From Mycobacterium lepraemurium (GTDB lineage: Bacteria; Actinomycetota; Actinomycetes; Mycobacteriales; Mycobacteriaceae): a stretch of DNA of 64,000 bases. The notes beneath the pieces are model-generated. The model was given only the letters and a program-made list of their open reading frames with translations. It had not been told where the DNA came from and ran no database searches. The first letter of the stretch is position 1; each line of letters begins with the position of its first letter. Below are positions 22,300 through 31,590 of the stretch, piece by piece. A program made the position numbers and the translations under genes. The stretch is taken from contig CP021238.1 of assembly GCA_002291465.1 (NCBI GenBank), positions 2,046,001 through 2,110,000 on the forward strand, given 5' to 3'.

Positions 22300-23461
22300 T
22301 CAGCCGGCCGAGACGACTTTTTGCGCGACGGTAGACAGGCTTTGATGCAGCGGCTGGATGACCGCCGTCAGCTTGGGCGCGACGGTGGCCTTCAGGGCCG
22401 GCGTGTAGGAGCGGTAGCCGCCGAGCGCGCCGGGGTCCCGATATCCGTCCAGGGTGGCGAGCACGTTCTGGAACTGCTGGTCGATCTGGTGTACCAGGTT
22501 GTTGTCGATCTTCTCCAGGCCGGGGCGCAGCGACGCGTACGCCTGCTGGGCGCCCTCCACGTTGCCGGAAAAGTCGACCAGGTCGATGTGGCTGAAGGCC
22601 TCTTCCTCACCGGTGATCTTGGTGTTCTGGATTTCTTCGATCAGGTCGCTGGCTCCGTTGGCCAGGTCCTCGGGCTTGTACTGCAGGGTGGCGATGATGC
22701 CGTGCAATTTGCCGACGTTGCCCACCAGCTCGGTGCTCAGCGCCTTGGTGCCCGAGGTGATCGCGCCGGCCTGCCACAGGTCGCGCTCGATCGCGAAGCC
22801 GGGCAGCACGAATCCCTCCACGGTGGATTCCGAACGCTCCTAATACAACCGGGCTTTGGCGTAGGCCTCCTTCGCGGCGTCGAGGTCGCCCGTCTGCACG
22901 GCCGCGTCGAGGGCCTTCACGCCGTCGTTGAGCTGACCGATCTGGTTGACGATGTAGGCCGCATAGTCCTTGGTGCCCTGGCTGAGGACGGTCGCGACGG
23001 TGCCCGTCGGCGTCGCCGGCGCTTTGCCCGTCACCGTCAGGGTCTGGTACTCGGTGCTGGCCCCGGGACAGTACAGCTGGTAGGAGCCGCCGTCCAAGGT
23101 GAGGGTGAACGGCACCGGGTCCAATCCCGGTGCCAGATTCTCCTTTTCACCGACGATGCGCTGGTCGCGGAGCAGTTCGACCTCGCTGATGCCGGGGGGC
23201 ATTGGTGTTGGCCACGGTGAAGGTGACCGGCCCGGCGGGCACGTTGGTGGTGTCCAGCGCGCAGCCGTCCTTGCCGGCGCTGTTGGTCAGGGTGATCTTG
23301 ACCGCATTGCCGCCGTCGGGCCTGGACTGCGCAGCATGGTTCGCGTTGTCGCCCGAGTGGCCGCATGCGGTCACCGACAGCATCGTCGTCGCAACGAGAA
23401 CCGCTGCGGGCCAAGCGGATTAACGAGATCGGCACGTTGCCCCGGCGATGCGCCTCACCAT
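22300..23461 (-). pseudogene. efeO: iron-uptake lipoprotein EfeO, two stops and a frameshift
   Basis: The cupredoxin-like N-terminal domain and M75-like domain of EfeO are recognisable. From ATG 23461 there is an in-frame TAA at 23420-23422 and then the lipobox LSVTACG. A frameshift follows near 23203 before ISEVELLRDQRIVGEKENLA. An amber codon at 22840-22842 interrupts AKARLY and ERSESTVEGF, where a Trp is expected. The rest, including EEEAFSHIDLVDFSGNVEGA, is open to TGA at 22300. EfeO would be an extracytoplasmic iron-binding protein delivering iron to EfeU. Confidence 0.88.
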
Positions 23462-24918
23462 CGATTGCTTTCCTCTCATCTTCTCGCTTGCGGTCCACGC
23501 GCACCGAGGCTAGCGCCGACAGCGCGCCCGCCACCGCGAAACCGGCGATTACCAAGGGAAGCCAGACATTCCACAGCTGTCCCTCCCCCGGTTGCGGTCG
23601 CCGGCGGCGATCACGGCGGCGGTCGCGTGGTCTTCGGCGGCGGACGTAGACCAGTCGGTCGCCAGCCCGCCGAGACTGACGGTCTTGGCCCCGGTCAACC
23701 CGCCGCCCGTCAACATCGCCGTGCGGTTGCTCGCCGCTTTCGCACTGATCACCGCATCGCCCCGGGTGAGCACCGTGTACACGGTGGTCGTCGACCATTG
23801 GCCCTGAAACGGCCCCGGGGTGCGTGCCGCCGCCAGACCGACCGGCAGCCGGCCACCGGTCATGTAGCGCGGCTGGTCCAGCGTGATCTCGGGCGCGCCG
23901 TCGACCCCGGCGGTTTCGGAGGCCTGCCACGCCTGGACCGACAGCCCGTCCACGCTCTGGTCGTCGGCCAGGACAAGCTGGATGTGGTGCACGGTCGAGG
24001 TGCCCGCGGGGGTGACGGTCAGTTCGCGCCCGTGCGGCCCAGTCGCCATCGACACCGCGGCGGCGTGGCCGGCGCGGTCGGTGACGGTGCGGGTGCGCGC
24101 GGCGTCGACCGTGTCCCGGGCGGGCGCCGCGACCGCGACCACGGCGGCGACGGCCAGCAGCAGCGTGGCGACGGTCGCCAGCAGCCGGCCTCGGCGCGCG
24201 GGGTGGCCGCCAGCCGGGCCGGCCACAGGAACACGACGAGCACCGGCACGGCGTACAGCAGCCAGCCCAGCACCTCGACCAGACGGGGGTCGGCGGGGAT
24301 ACCGAGCACGCCGGTGGTGACCGCGCCCAGCACGGAATCGCTCGGGATCCAGCCGGACAGGTCGAAAAGCTGCCGCTGGCCGATGTTCAGCCAGCCGGCC
24401 TCGTGCGCGGTGCGCAGCGCACCCAGCACAGGCCGGCGGCGATCAGCACCAGGAACACCCCGGTCACCCGGAAGAACCGGCCCAGGTTCAGCCGCAGGCC
24501 GCCGAAGTACAGGCCCACGCCGAGCCCGGTCGACGTCGCGATGCCCACCACCCCGCCCAGCACGGCGAACCGCCGGCTGCCGTGCGAGGTTTCAGCCGCC
24601 GCCAGCAGGAACACCGACGTCTCGAAGCCCCCTTGAGGACGGCGAGGAAGGCCATGGCGGCCAGCGCCAGGGCCCCGCCGCGGTTGACCGCCTGGCGGGC
24701 TTCGCGCTCGAGTTCACCCTTGAGCTGCGCGGCGTTGCGGTTCATCCAGATGATCATCGAGGTCACGAACACCACCGCGACGCCGGCGAACATCGGGCGC
24801 AGGGTCTGGCCGTTCGCTTGAGGAAGGCGGCGACGATGCCCACGACCAGTGACGCCTCGAGGCCTTCACGCAGACCGATGAGAAACGTGCCGATGAATAC
24901 ACCGAATACACCCTGCAT
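23455..24918 (-). pseudogene. efeU: iron permease EfeU (FTR1 family), about five frameshifts
   Basis: ATG 24918 opens MQGVFGVFIGTFLIGLREGL, containing the iron-binding REGLE motif of the FTR1/EfeU permease family. The protein is followed only by changing frame near 24818, 24635 (right at the second, ETSVF-type motif), 24420, 24210 and 23590. Helices such as FAGVAVVFVTSMIIWMN and a long C-terminal extracytoplasmic domain remain readable. The 3' end is approximate because it overlaps the efeO start. This is the first gene of the operon and lies just downstream of an iron box. Confidence 0.82.
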
Positions 24919-24955
24919 ACGCCCGATTTCTGTCCCGCCGATCGGGACTTTCGGC

Positions 24956-24974
24956 TTAGCGTAGCCTAGCTAAA
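24956..24974. promoter_or_regulatory. putative IdeR iron box upstream of efeU
   Basis: The 19-bp sequence TTAGCGTAGCCTAGCTAAA is a near-palindrome centred on TAGCCTA. By my count it matches 14 of 19 positions of the DtxR/IdeR consensus. It lies 38 bp upstream of the efeU start, where it would block transcription in iron-replete cells. Confidence 0.65.
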
Positions 24975-25008
24975 CTCCGGTCGGCGGCCAGGTCCTGCGG
25001 TCGCCGGA

Positions 25009-25843
25009 TCAGGCGGCCGGCTGCGTCACGAAGTCGATGAGTTCTTCGACCCGGCTGATCAGCGCCGGCTCGAGGTCGTTCCAGTCGCGCACCCGCGAAC
25101 GGATGTGCCGCCACGCCCGGGCGATGTCGGCCTGATCGCGTGCGGCAAACGCAACGCCCGGCACACACCGTGCTTCCACTCCACGTGCCGGGGCACCTCC
25201 GGCCAGGCCGCCAGGCCCAGCCGCTGCGGTTTGACCGCCTGCCAGATGTCGACGTAGGGGTGGCCGACGACCAGCGTGTCGATGCCACCAGGCCCCCGTC
25301 GCACCGCGTCGGCGATGCGCGCCTCCTTGGAACCGGGCACCAGGTGGTCGACGAGCACGCCGAGCCGCCGCCCCGGGCCGGGCGCGAACTCGGCGACGAT
25401 GTCCACCGGATCGTCGACGCCGCCGAGTTGCTCGACGACGACGCCTTCGATCCGCAGGTCCTCCCCCCACACCTGCGCGATCAGTTCGGCGTCGTGGCGG
25501 CCCTCGACGTAGATGCGCGGTTGGCGCGGGCAACCCGCGCTCGCACGCCCGGCACGGCGAGCGATCCGGACGCCGTCCTGGCCGCGGCGGCCGGCGCCGG
25601 CCGCCGCGGCGCCGTCAAGATGACCGGGCGGCCTTCAAGCAAAAACGCAGGGCCCAAAGGAAACCCACGCACATGACCGCACCGGTCTTCCAGATCCACC
25701 CGACCGTATTCCACCCGCACCACCGCGTCGACGTAGCCGTTTTCCACGTCCTCGACCACCAGCCCCGGCTCGGCGGGATGCTCGGTCGAGCGGGGCTTGC
25801 GCCGACCCGGCGCAAGGACATCGGTTCCATAGCGATCCATCAC
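25009..25843 (-). pseudogene. DUF3097 family protein, two frameshifts
   Basis: From ATG 25843 (MDRYGTDVLAP) the N-terminal part runs to about 25520. The central part RIYVEGRHDAELIAQVWG and RLGVLVDHLVPGSKEARI follows in another frame, and after about 25145 the C-terminus AWRHIRSRVRDWNDLEPALI is in a third. It ends at TGA 25009. These motifs belong to the actinobacterial DUF3097 family. The EGRHDAE and LVDHLV segments resemble a Toprim arrangement, which is my inference. Its cellular role is not known. Confidence 0.75.
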
Positions 25844-25984
25844 GCGGCGATACTAGAAAGCGTTGCGGCCAAACATCGTTACGGCACGCCACCGTGTGCG
25901 AATCGTGACCGAGACCGGCGCCGCTGAAACCGGGCCGGGGCTGCCAGCACCGCCGGCGAGAAAAACACGTTTAACTGTGTGGCG

Positions 25985-26030
25985 TTACCTGGCTGATCAC
26001 GTTGCCGATGGTACGTTGCTAGCCAGGTAA
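25985..26030. repeat. 10-bp inverted repeat with 26-nt spacer upstream of DUF3349 gene
   Basis: TTACCTGGCT (25985-25994) and its exact complement AGCCAGGTAA (26021-26030) lie in an AT-richer intergenic region, ending 46 bp before the DUF3349 start. It could be a paired operator or a leader hairpin. No known regulator motif was recognised. Confidence 0.5.
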
Positions 26031-26076
26031 AGCACTGCCGCTTAAGCGCAACCGTGGCGGTTAGCGAGGTGGACGT

Positions 26077-26364
26077 ATGGACCTGGCGCACTGGGTGACC
26101 AGCATTGTGGCTTTCGTGCGGGCCGGCTACCCCGCCGGCATGCCGGCCACCGGTCACGTGCCGTTGGTGGCGTTGGCGCACCGGCGTCTGTGCCACGACG
26201 ACATCACCACCATCGCAACCGATCTCATCACCCGCCGACTGTGGCCAATCAGCTCCGTTGACATCGGGGTGGAGATCACCCGGTTCACCAATCAGCTGCC
26301 CTCACCGCAGGACGTCGACCTGGTGTTGCGCCGCGTTCGCGCGATCCGCTGCTCGCGCGGATAG
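26077..26364 (+). CDS. DUF3349 domain protein
   Basis: The intact 95-residue protein begins MDLAHWVTSIVAFVRAGYP and contains VPLVALAHRRL and DIGVEITRFTNQLPSPQDV, the pattern of the small helical DUF3349 family that is abundant in mycobacteria. The function is unknown. The ATG at 26077 follows a GAGGTGG ribosome-binding site. It converges on the patatin gene with a 25-bp gap. Confidence 0.85.
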   Translation: MDLAHWVTSIVAFVRAGYPAGMPATGHVPLVALAHRRLCHDDITTIATDLITRRLWPISSVDIGVEITRFTNQLPSPQDVDLVLRRVRAIRCSRG

Positions 26365-26389
26365 CCAATTGCCCGGCGGCCCACCGCCG

Positions 26390-27358
26390 TCACGGAGTTT
26401 CGGGCACCGGGCCGCCGCAGGCCTTCAAGTAGTCGGCGTAGTTCCAGGTCTGCAGAAACTGTTCGCCCGCTTGCCTTCCCCGTTCGTAGAGAGCTTCGCG
26501 TTGCTGTGCGGTGATGTCGAAGTAGATCGGGCTGACATCCTCGGTGGGCACGAAGATGGTGCGCCGCACGGTGCACGGGTCGTCGATGTAGGCGTTGTCC
26601 TGGTTGCTGACCAACGTCTCGATCGCCGCGATCCCCAACGACACCGGGCCGTGCACGGGATGAGTGGGCGGAATCCCCGGCCGGGCCGACAACCGGATCC
26701 CGATGGTGGGCCATTGCGGTTGCCCGTCCGGCCGGTCGAACAACTCGACCGGAAAGTCCGACAGCAAGCCGCCGTCCACCCAGGTCGCCCCACCGACCCG
26801 AACCGGCTCGAACACATACGGAATCGCAGACGAGGCGTGCACCGCGCGGGCCACCGGGAAGTCGTCGGGGTCGATGCCGTACGAGCCGAGGTCCCAGGGG
26901 ATGCGCACCAGCCGGCGCCGGGACAGGTCGCTGGCCGTCACCACCAGCGACCAGGCGAACTGCTCGGGCGCCTCGCCGGTGCGCAGATCGCCGAACGTCC
27001 GCACGCCCAGATCGCCGAGCAGACCGGCCAGCAACTGTTCCAGGGAAGCCCCGCGGTACACGCCGTCCGACGTCAACAGCGACAGTCCCCGGCCGATCAG
27101 CGGCACGTGGCCGATCATGTTGCGGTCCAAGAACTTCCGGTAGTCAATGGTGCGCATGATGTCGGTCAGCCGGCTCAGCGGCTCGCCGGCGGTCTGCAGG
27201 GCCGCCGTCAGCGAGGCGACCACCGCACCGGCGCTGCTGCCGGCCACCCGGGGAAACCGGTAGCCGGCCGCGGCCAGCGCATCCACCGCCCCGACCAGCC
27301 CGATGCCGCGGACGCCGCCGCCTTCGCACACCAGGTCGGCACGCACTGTGTTCACCAT
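26390..27358 (-). CDS. patatin-like phospholipase (Rv2037c homologue)
   Basis: The intact 322-residue protein has all patatin hallmarks: the oxyanion-hole loop CEGGGVRGIGLVGA, the nucleophile elbow GSSAG and the catalytic Asp in WVDGGLLSDFP. Patatins hydrolyse acyl esters of lipids with a Ser-Asp dyad. The position directly after the sugar ABC transporter genes reproduces the M. tuberculosis order Rv2041c-Rv2037c. The ATG at 27358 lies 7 bp after the ATPase stop, suggesting co-transcription. There is no signal peptide, so it is probably cytosolic or membrane-associated. Confidence 0.9.
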   Translation of the reverse strand: MVNTVRADLVCEGGGVRGIGLVGAVDALAAAGYRFPRVAGSSAGAVVASLTAALQTAGEPLSRLTDIMRTIDYRKFLDRNMIGHVPLIGRGLSLLTSDGVYRGASLEQLLAGLLGDLGVRTFGDLRTGEAPEQFAWSLVVTASDLSRRRLVRIPWDLGSYGIDPDDFPVARAVHASSAIPYVFEPVRVGGATWVDGGLLSDFPVELFDRPDGQPQWPTIGIRLSARPGIPPTHPVHGPVSLGIAAIETLVSNQDNAYIDDPCTVRRTIFVPTEDVSPIYFDITAQQREALYERGRQAGEQFLQTWNYADYLKACGGPVPETP

Positions 27359-27365
27359 GACCCCC

Positions 27366-28436
27366 TTACCCGATTCGCTGGCCGTCGCACCCGAAGAAGT
27401 GCAGGTGCCCGGGCACGGGATTCAGGCGCACCCTGCTGCCCTTCTCCGGGGGGTTGCGCCCGTCGGTACGCGCGACGATCGGCGCGTCGATCACCTTGCC
27501 CGAACCGGTGATCCGGCCGTACAGGTAGGCGTCGGCACCCAACTCCTCGACCACGTCGACCTCCATCTCGACACCGAGACCGCCCAGCTCGAAATGCTCG
27601 GGACGCACCCCGACGACGACTTCGCTTGCCACGCCGGCGATCTGCCGTGGCAGTGCGGTCGGCCAATCACCAAGTGACACAGCCGAATCCACTACCGGCA
27701 AGGTGAAAAGGTTCATCGCCGGCGATCCGATGAACCCCGCCACGAAGACGTTGCTCGGATTGCGGTAGAGCTCCCGGGGCGGCGCGAACTGTTGCAGCAC
27801 ACCGTCGCGCAGCACGGCGACGCGGTCACCCATCGTCATCGCCTCCACTTGATCGTGGGTGACGTAGACGGTGGTGGTGCCCAGCCGCCGCTGCAGCGCG
27901 GCGATCTGGTTGCGGGTCTGCACCCGCAACTTGGCGTCGAGGTTGGACAGCGGTTCATCCATCAGGAAGACCTGCGGCCGGCGCACGATCGCGCGGCCCA
28001 TCGCCACTCGCTGCCGCTGACCGCCGGACAGGTCTTTGGGTTTGCGATCCAGATACGGTTGCAGGTCAAGCAGTTTCGCGGCGTCCAGCACCCGCTCGTG
28101 GATCTGCGCCTTGGGTGTCTTGGCGATCTTCAGGGCGAACCCCATGTTCTGGGCCACCGTCATGTGCGGGTACAGCGCATAGTTCTGGAAGACCATCGCC
28201 ACGTCTCGTTGCTTGGGGTCGACGTTGGTGACGTCCCGGTCACCGATCAGGATGCGTCCGGAGTCCACGGTTTCCAGCCCGGCCACCATCCGCAGTGAGG
28301 TGGTCTTGCCGCAGCCGGAGGGCCCGACCAGCACCACGAATTCACCGTCGCCAACAGCGAGGTTCAGGTTGTCCAGGGCGGGCCGGTCCGCCCCCGGGTA
28401 ACGCCGGGTCGCTTGCTGGAACGTCACCGAAGCCAT
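27366..28436 (-). CDS. sugar ABC transporter ATPase (Rv2038c homologue)
   Basis: The 356-residue protein is an intact MalK/UgpC-type ATPase. It has Walker A GPSGCGKTT, signature LSGGQRQR, Walker B VFLMDEPLSNLDAK and the H-loop YVTHDQ, followed by a C-terminal TOBE/OB regulatory domain (VVVGVRPEHFEL). It energises carbohydrate import with the two permeases and the lipoprotein encoded upstream. ATG 28436 lies 2 bp after the permease stop. The same open frame extends upstream as non-coding shadow, so the start is chosen at MASVTFQQATRRYPG, the family N-terminus. Confidence 0.95.
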   Translation of the reverse strand: MASVTFQQATRRYPGADRPALDNLNLAVGDGEFVVLVGPSGCGKTTSLRMVAGLETVDSGRILIGDRDVTNVDPKQRDVAMVFQNYALYPHMTVAQNMGFALKIAKTPKAQIHERVLDAAKLLDLQPYLDRKPKDLSGGQRQRVAMGRAIVRRPQVFLMDEPLSNLDAKLRVQTRNQIAALQRRLGTTTVYVTHDQVEAMTMGDRVAVLRDGVLQQFAPPRELYRNPSNVFVAGFIGSPAMNLFTLPVVDSAVSLGDWPTALPRQIAGVASEVVVGVRPEHFELGGLGVEMEVDVVEELGADAYLYGRITGSGKVIDAPIVARTDGRNPPEKGSRVRLNPVPGHLHFFGCDGQRIG

Positions 28437-28438
28437 GC

Positions 28439-29281
28439 TCACCCGCCCATCCCGGTGACGGCGATGCCGCGAACGAACGAGCGTTGCGCGATCGCGTAGA
28501 TGATGACCAGGGGCAGCATGATCAGCATCGAGGCTGCCATCAGAACCGGCCAGCGGGCAACGTATTCGCCCTTCATCCGGACCAGGCCCAGGGTCAGGGT
28601 GGCCAGGCTGCTGCGCTGAATCATCAACAGCGGCCACAGGAAGTCGTTCCAGACGTTCACCCAGGTGAGCACGGCGAGCACCATCACCGCCGGCCGGGCG
28701 TGCGGCAGCAGGATCCGCCAATAGACCTGCCACGGCGTGCAACCGTCCAGGATCGCCGCTTCCTCCAGATCGGTGGGAAGGGTGCGGAAGAATTGCCGCA
28801 TCAGGTAGGTGCCGAACGCGCTGCCGAAGAACCCGGGCACGATCATCGCCCACGGGGTGTCCACCCATCCCAGCGTACGCATGATCAGGAATTGCGGGAT
28901 CACCGTCACCGTCAGCGGCACCATCAGCGTGCCCAGATAGACCACGAACAGCGTGTCGCGGCCGCGGAAATCCAGTCGGGCAAAGGCGTATCCGGCCAGG
29001 GAGCAGAAGAAGACGTGCCCGGCGGTGACGCAGCCGGCGTACAGCACGGTGTTGACGAACATCCGCCCGATCGGCATCAACGCGAACACCTCGGTGTAGT
29101 TCGACCAGCGCGGGCGGACCGGCACCAGCGTGGGCTCGCTGACCTCGCCCTCGGTTTTCAGCGATCCCGACACCGCCCACGCGATCGGGAACAGCGCACA
29201 CCAGGCGATGCCCAGCAGCGCGGCGTAGACGGTAGCGGCACGGAGCACGGTGCGCTTGATGACGGCCTTACTTGAGCCCAC
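28439..29281 (-). CDS. sugar ABC transporter permease (Rv2039c homologue)
   Basis: The 280-residue protein is an inner-membrane permease of the MalG type with six predicted helices. The cytoplasmic EAA loop, which docks the ATPase, is EEAAILDGCTPWQVYWRILL. The start codon at 29281 overlaps the end of the other permease gene by 14 bp, which indicates translational coupling. Both are intact and have the lengths known for the M. tuberculosis homologues. Confidence 0.94.
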   Translation of the reverse strand: MGSSKAVIKRTVLRAATVYAALLGIAWCALFPIAWAVSGSLKTEGEVSEPTLVPVRPRWSNYTEVFALMPIGRMFVNTVLYAGCVTAGHVFFCSLAGYAFARLDFRGRDTLFVVYLGTLMVPLTVTVIPQFLIMRTLGWVDTPWAMIVPGFFGSAFGTYLMRQFFRTLPTDLEEAAILDGCTPWQVYWRILLPHARPAVMVLAVLTWVNVWNDFLWPLLMIQRSSLATLTLGLVRMKGEYVARWPVLMAASMLIMLPLVIIYAIAQRSFVRGIAVTGMGG

Positions 29282-30212
29282 GGGAAGTCTCCAAGGAACG
29301 TCGATGGCTGACCCGCAACTGCACCACGGTCAGCACCAGCAGGACCGCGAACATCACCCACGCCAGTGCGGAGGCGTATCCGAATTCCAGGAACGAGAAC
29401 GCATGCTGGAACAGCCTGATGCCCAGCACGTAGGTCGCCGACTCGGGTCCGCCGCTGGGGCCGGTGAGCACGTAGACCATGTCGAATGCCTGGAATGCGT
29501 GGATGATCGAGATGATCACCACGAACGAGATCGACCCCCGGATCAGCGGCACGGTGATGGCGAAGAATTGCCGGATCTCGCCGGCGCCGTCGATCCGCGC
29601 CGCCTCGTACACCGTTTCCGGAACACCCTGCATCGCCGCCAGCAGGACCACCGTGGCGAACGGGACGCTGCGCCACACGCTGACGATGCACAGCGACGCC
29701 ATGGCCCAGCGGGGCTCCACCAGCCACGGCACCGGGCCCAGCCCGACCCAGCCGAGCATGATGTTCAGCAGCCCGTTGTCGGTGTTGAAGACGAATTGCC
29801 ACACCACCGCCATCACCACCGAGGAGATAGCCAGCGGCAGAAAGACGATCGTCCGGAAAATGCCGATGCCCCTGACCTTTTGGTTCAGCACACCGGCGAC
29901 GGCCAGGCTGATGGCCACCGTCGGGACGACCGATCCCAGCGTGAAGATCACCGTGTTGCGGATCGCGATCAGAAACAGCGGATCGGAGCTGAACAGATCC
30001 GTGAAGTTCTTCAGCCCCACGAACTTCGGCGGGGTGAACACGTCCCACCGCTGAAAGCTCATGTACAGCGAGAAGCCCAGCGGAAAGAGCATGAACACAG
30101 CGACCGCCACCATGTTGGGCGCGACGAACAACCGGCCCGCCCATGCGTGCCGGCGCCACGGGCTCGGGTTCTTCGGGGTTCGCCGGCCCGCCCCGGTGTC
30201 CAGCGCGGTCAT
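29268..30212 (-). CDS. sugar ABC transporter permease (Rv2040c homologue)
   Basis: The 314-residue MalF-type permease has a cytosolic N-terminus (TPKNPSPWRRHAWAG), six helices starting FVAPNMVAVAVFMLFPLGFS and the EAA loop VYEAARIDGAGEIRQFFAI. I chose ATG 30212, which overlaps the stop of the binding-protein gene by ATGA coupling. A longer open frame upstream lies inside the binding-protein gene and is not believable. It would form a heterodimer with the MalG-type permease. Confidence 0.93.
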   Translation of the reverse strand: MTALDTGAGRRTPKNPSPWRRHAWAGRLFVAPNMVAVAVFMLFPLGFSLYMSFQRWDVFTPPKFVGLKNFTDLFSSDPLFLIAIRNTVIFTLGSVVPTVAISLAVAGVLNQKVRGIGIFRTIVFLPLAISSVVMAVVWQFVFNTDNGLLNIMLGWVGLGPVPWLVEPRWAMASLCIVSVWRSVPFATVVLLAAMQGVPETVYEAARIDGAGEIRQFFAITVPLIRGSISFVVIISIIHAFQAFDMVYVLTGPSGGPESATYVLGIRLFQHAFSFLEFGYASALAWVMFAVLLVLTVVQLRVSHRRSLETSRGLK

Positions 30213-31525
30213 GGTCTGCGCAGCACTTCGTCCACGGAGCGGGACAGCCCGGCCAATGACGCCGCGGGCCGGCTGCCCCGCAGGATGGGCCCAAAGTTGC
30301 GGTCCATCAACGCATTGACCTTCTCCCACGCCGGGGTGATCGGCAGGCCCTGGGAGAAAGCCGGTCCGTCGGTGAGCACGCCGAGGTTGCCGACCCGCCG
30401 GTGCGCCCTGGCGAATCCGTCCGATTTGAGCGCCGAGCGCAGCACCGGAACGAACAGGCAGGATTCACCGATCAGCGCCTGCCCGACGGGCCCGGTGGCG
30501 AACTTGACGAACTCCCAGGCCTGCTCCTTGCGCGGGCTGCTCGACGAGATAGCCAGCCCGGTGGCGCCGATGTCGGAACAGGCGACCCGCCCCTTGCCGA
30601 CCGGCAACGGAGCGACGTCGAAATCAAGGCCCTCGGCGCGGATGTAGGTCTGGTAGCGCCAGTGCCCGCCGAGCGCCATGGCGGCCCTGCCCACGGCGAA
30701 CAGGTTGGGCGTCGACATCGACTGTGTCTCCGAGGCATTGGGGGCGACCCGGTATTTGTTGGCCAGGTCGGCGTAGAACTGCACCGCCTCCTGGAAGGCG
30801 GCGTTGTCGAAGTTGAAGTGGGTCGGGTTCAGCCGCGGATCCGACCAGGGCACGCCGTTGTTCATGGCGAACAGGCCGGCCGAGTAGTAGGAGCCCCAGG
30901 TGTTGACGAATCCGTACTGGGCGGCCCGGCCGGAGGCGTCGCGCTTGGTCAGCGCGCGCGCCGCGTTCAGGAATTCGGTGAAGTCCCAAGGGTGTTCCCA
31001 CGCCGTGGGCGGTGACGGCACTCCGGCCTCGTCGAAGAGCCGCTTGTTGTAGAACAGGTAGTTGCCCGACCATTGCTCGGGAAGGGCGTACTGCTTGCCG
31101 TTGAAGGTGAAGGTCTCATACAGCGCGGGGATGCTGTCGGCCTGCAGCTGCTGGGCGAACGTCTTGTCCCGTGCCAGCAGCGGGCCCAGATCCAGCAGCA
31201 CACCGCGGTCGGCGAGTTCGGCGTAGGACAGTTCCCACGCCATCAGCACGTCGGGGCATCTGCCGCCGACGCAAAACGTCGAAAGTTGTTGCATCACGCC
31301 GGGCCCGGACAGCAGCGCCCGCACCTTGATGTCGGGGTGGCGGCGCGCGAACTCGTCGATGATGCGCATCCGCGCGTCCCGCTCCTCCGGATTGGCCGCG
31401 AAGAAGAAGGTCAGCGCGCCGTCGTCGTCGGAGCCGCAGCCGGCCGGCCATGGGGTGAGCGCCGCCGCGGAAAGCGCGCCCGCACCGCGCAGCAGGCTGC
31501 GCCGTCCGAACGGCCTATCGAGCAT
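30209..31525 (-). CDS. sugar-binding lipoprotein of ABC transporter (Rv2041c homologue)
   Basis: The 438-residue extracellular solute-binding protein (family 1) begins MLDRPFGRRSLLRGAGALSA. A twin-arginine-like n-region and the lipobox WPAGCG indicate Tat or Sec export and lipid anchoring. The body has binding-protein features such as GKQYALPEQWSGNYLFYNKR and RAAMALGGHWRY. ATG 31525 matches the M. tuberculosis homologue length of about 439. The reading frame is continuous with that of the damaged sigma gene upstream, without an intervening stop. The sugar ligand is not determinable here. Confidence 0.93.
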   Translation of the reverse strand: MLDRPFGRRSLLRGAGALSAAALTPWPAGCGSDDDGALTFFFAANPEERDARMRIIDEFARRHPDIKVRALLSGPGVMQQLSTFCVGGRCPDVLMAWELSYAELADRGVLLDLGPLLARDKTFAQQLQADSIPALYETFTFNGKQYALPEQWSGNYLFYNKRLFDEAGVPSPPTAWEHPWDFTEFLNAARALTKRDASGRAAQYGFVNTWGSYYSAGLFAMNNGVPWSDPRLNPTHFNFDNAAFQEAVQFYADLANKYRVAPNASETQSMSTPNLFAVGRAAMALGGHWRYQTYIRAEGLDFDVAPLPVGKGRVACSDIGATGLAISSSSPRKEQAWEFVKFATGPVGQALIGESCLFVPVLRSALKSDGFARAHRRVGNLGVLTDGPAFSQGLPITPAWEKVNALMDRNFGPILRGSRPAASLAGLSRSVDEVLRRP

Positions 31526-31590
31526 GGTCCTCCCGTTCTGGCTCGGTGCCGGTCCGGTGGCCGGCTTCCTCTGACGTCCTTGGTACCCGA

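Noticed and set aside
23099..24964. A 621-codon plus-strand open frame across efeO/efeU
   Set aside because: The reverse strand carries recognisable EfeU and EfeO segments. The plus-strand translation is Arg/Pro-rich with no family resemblance.
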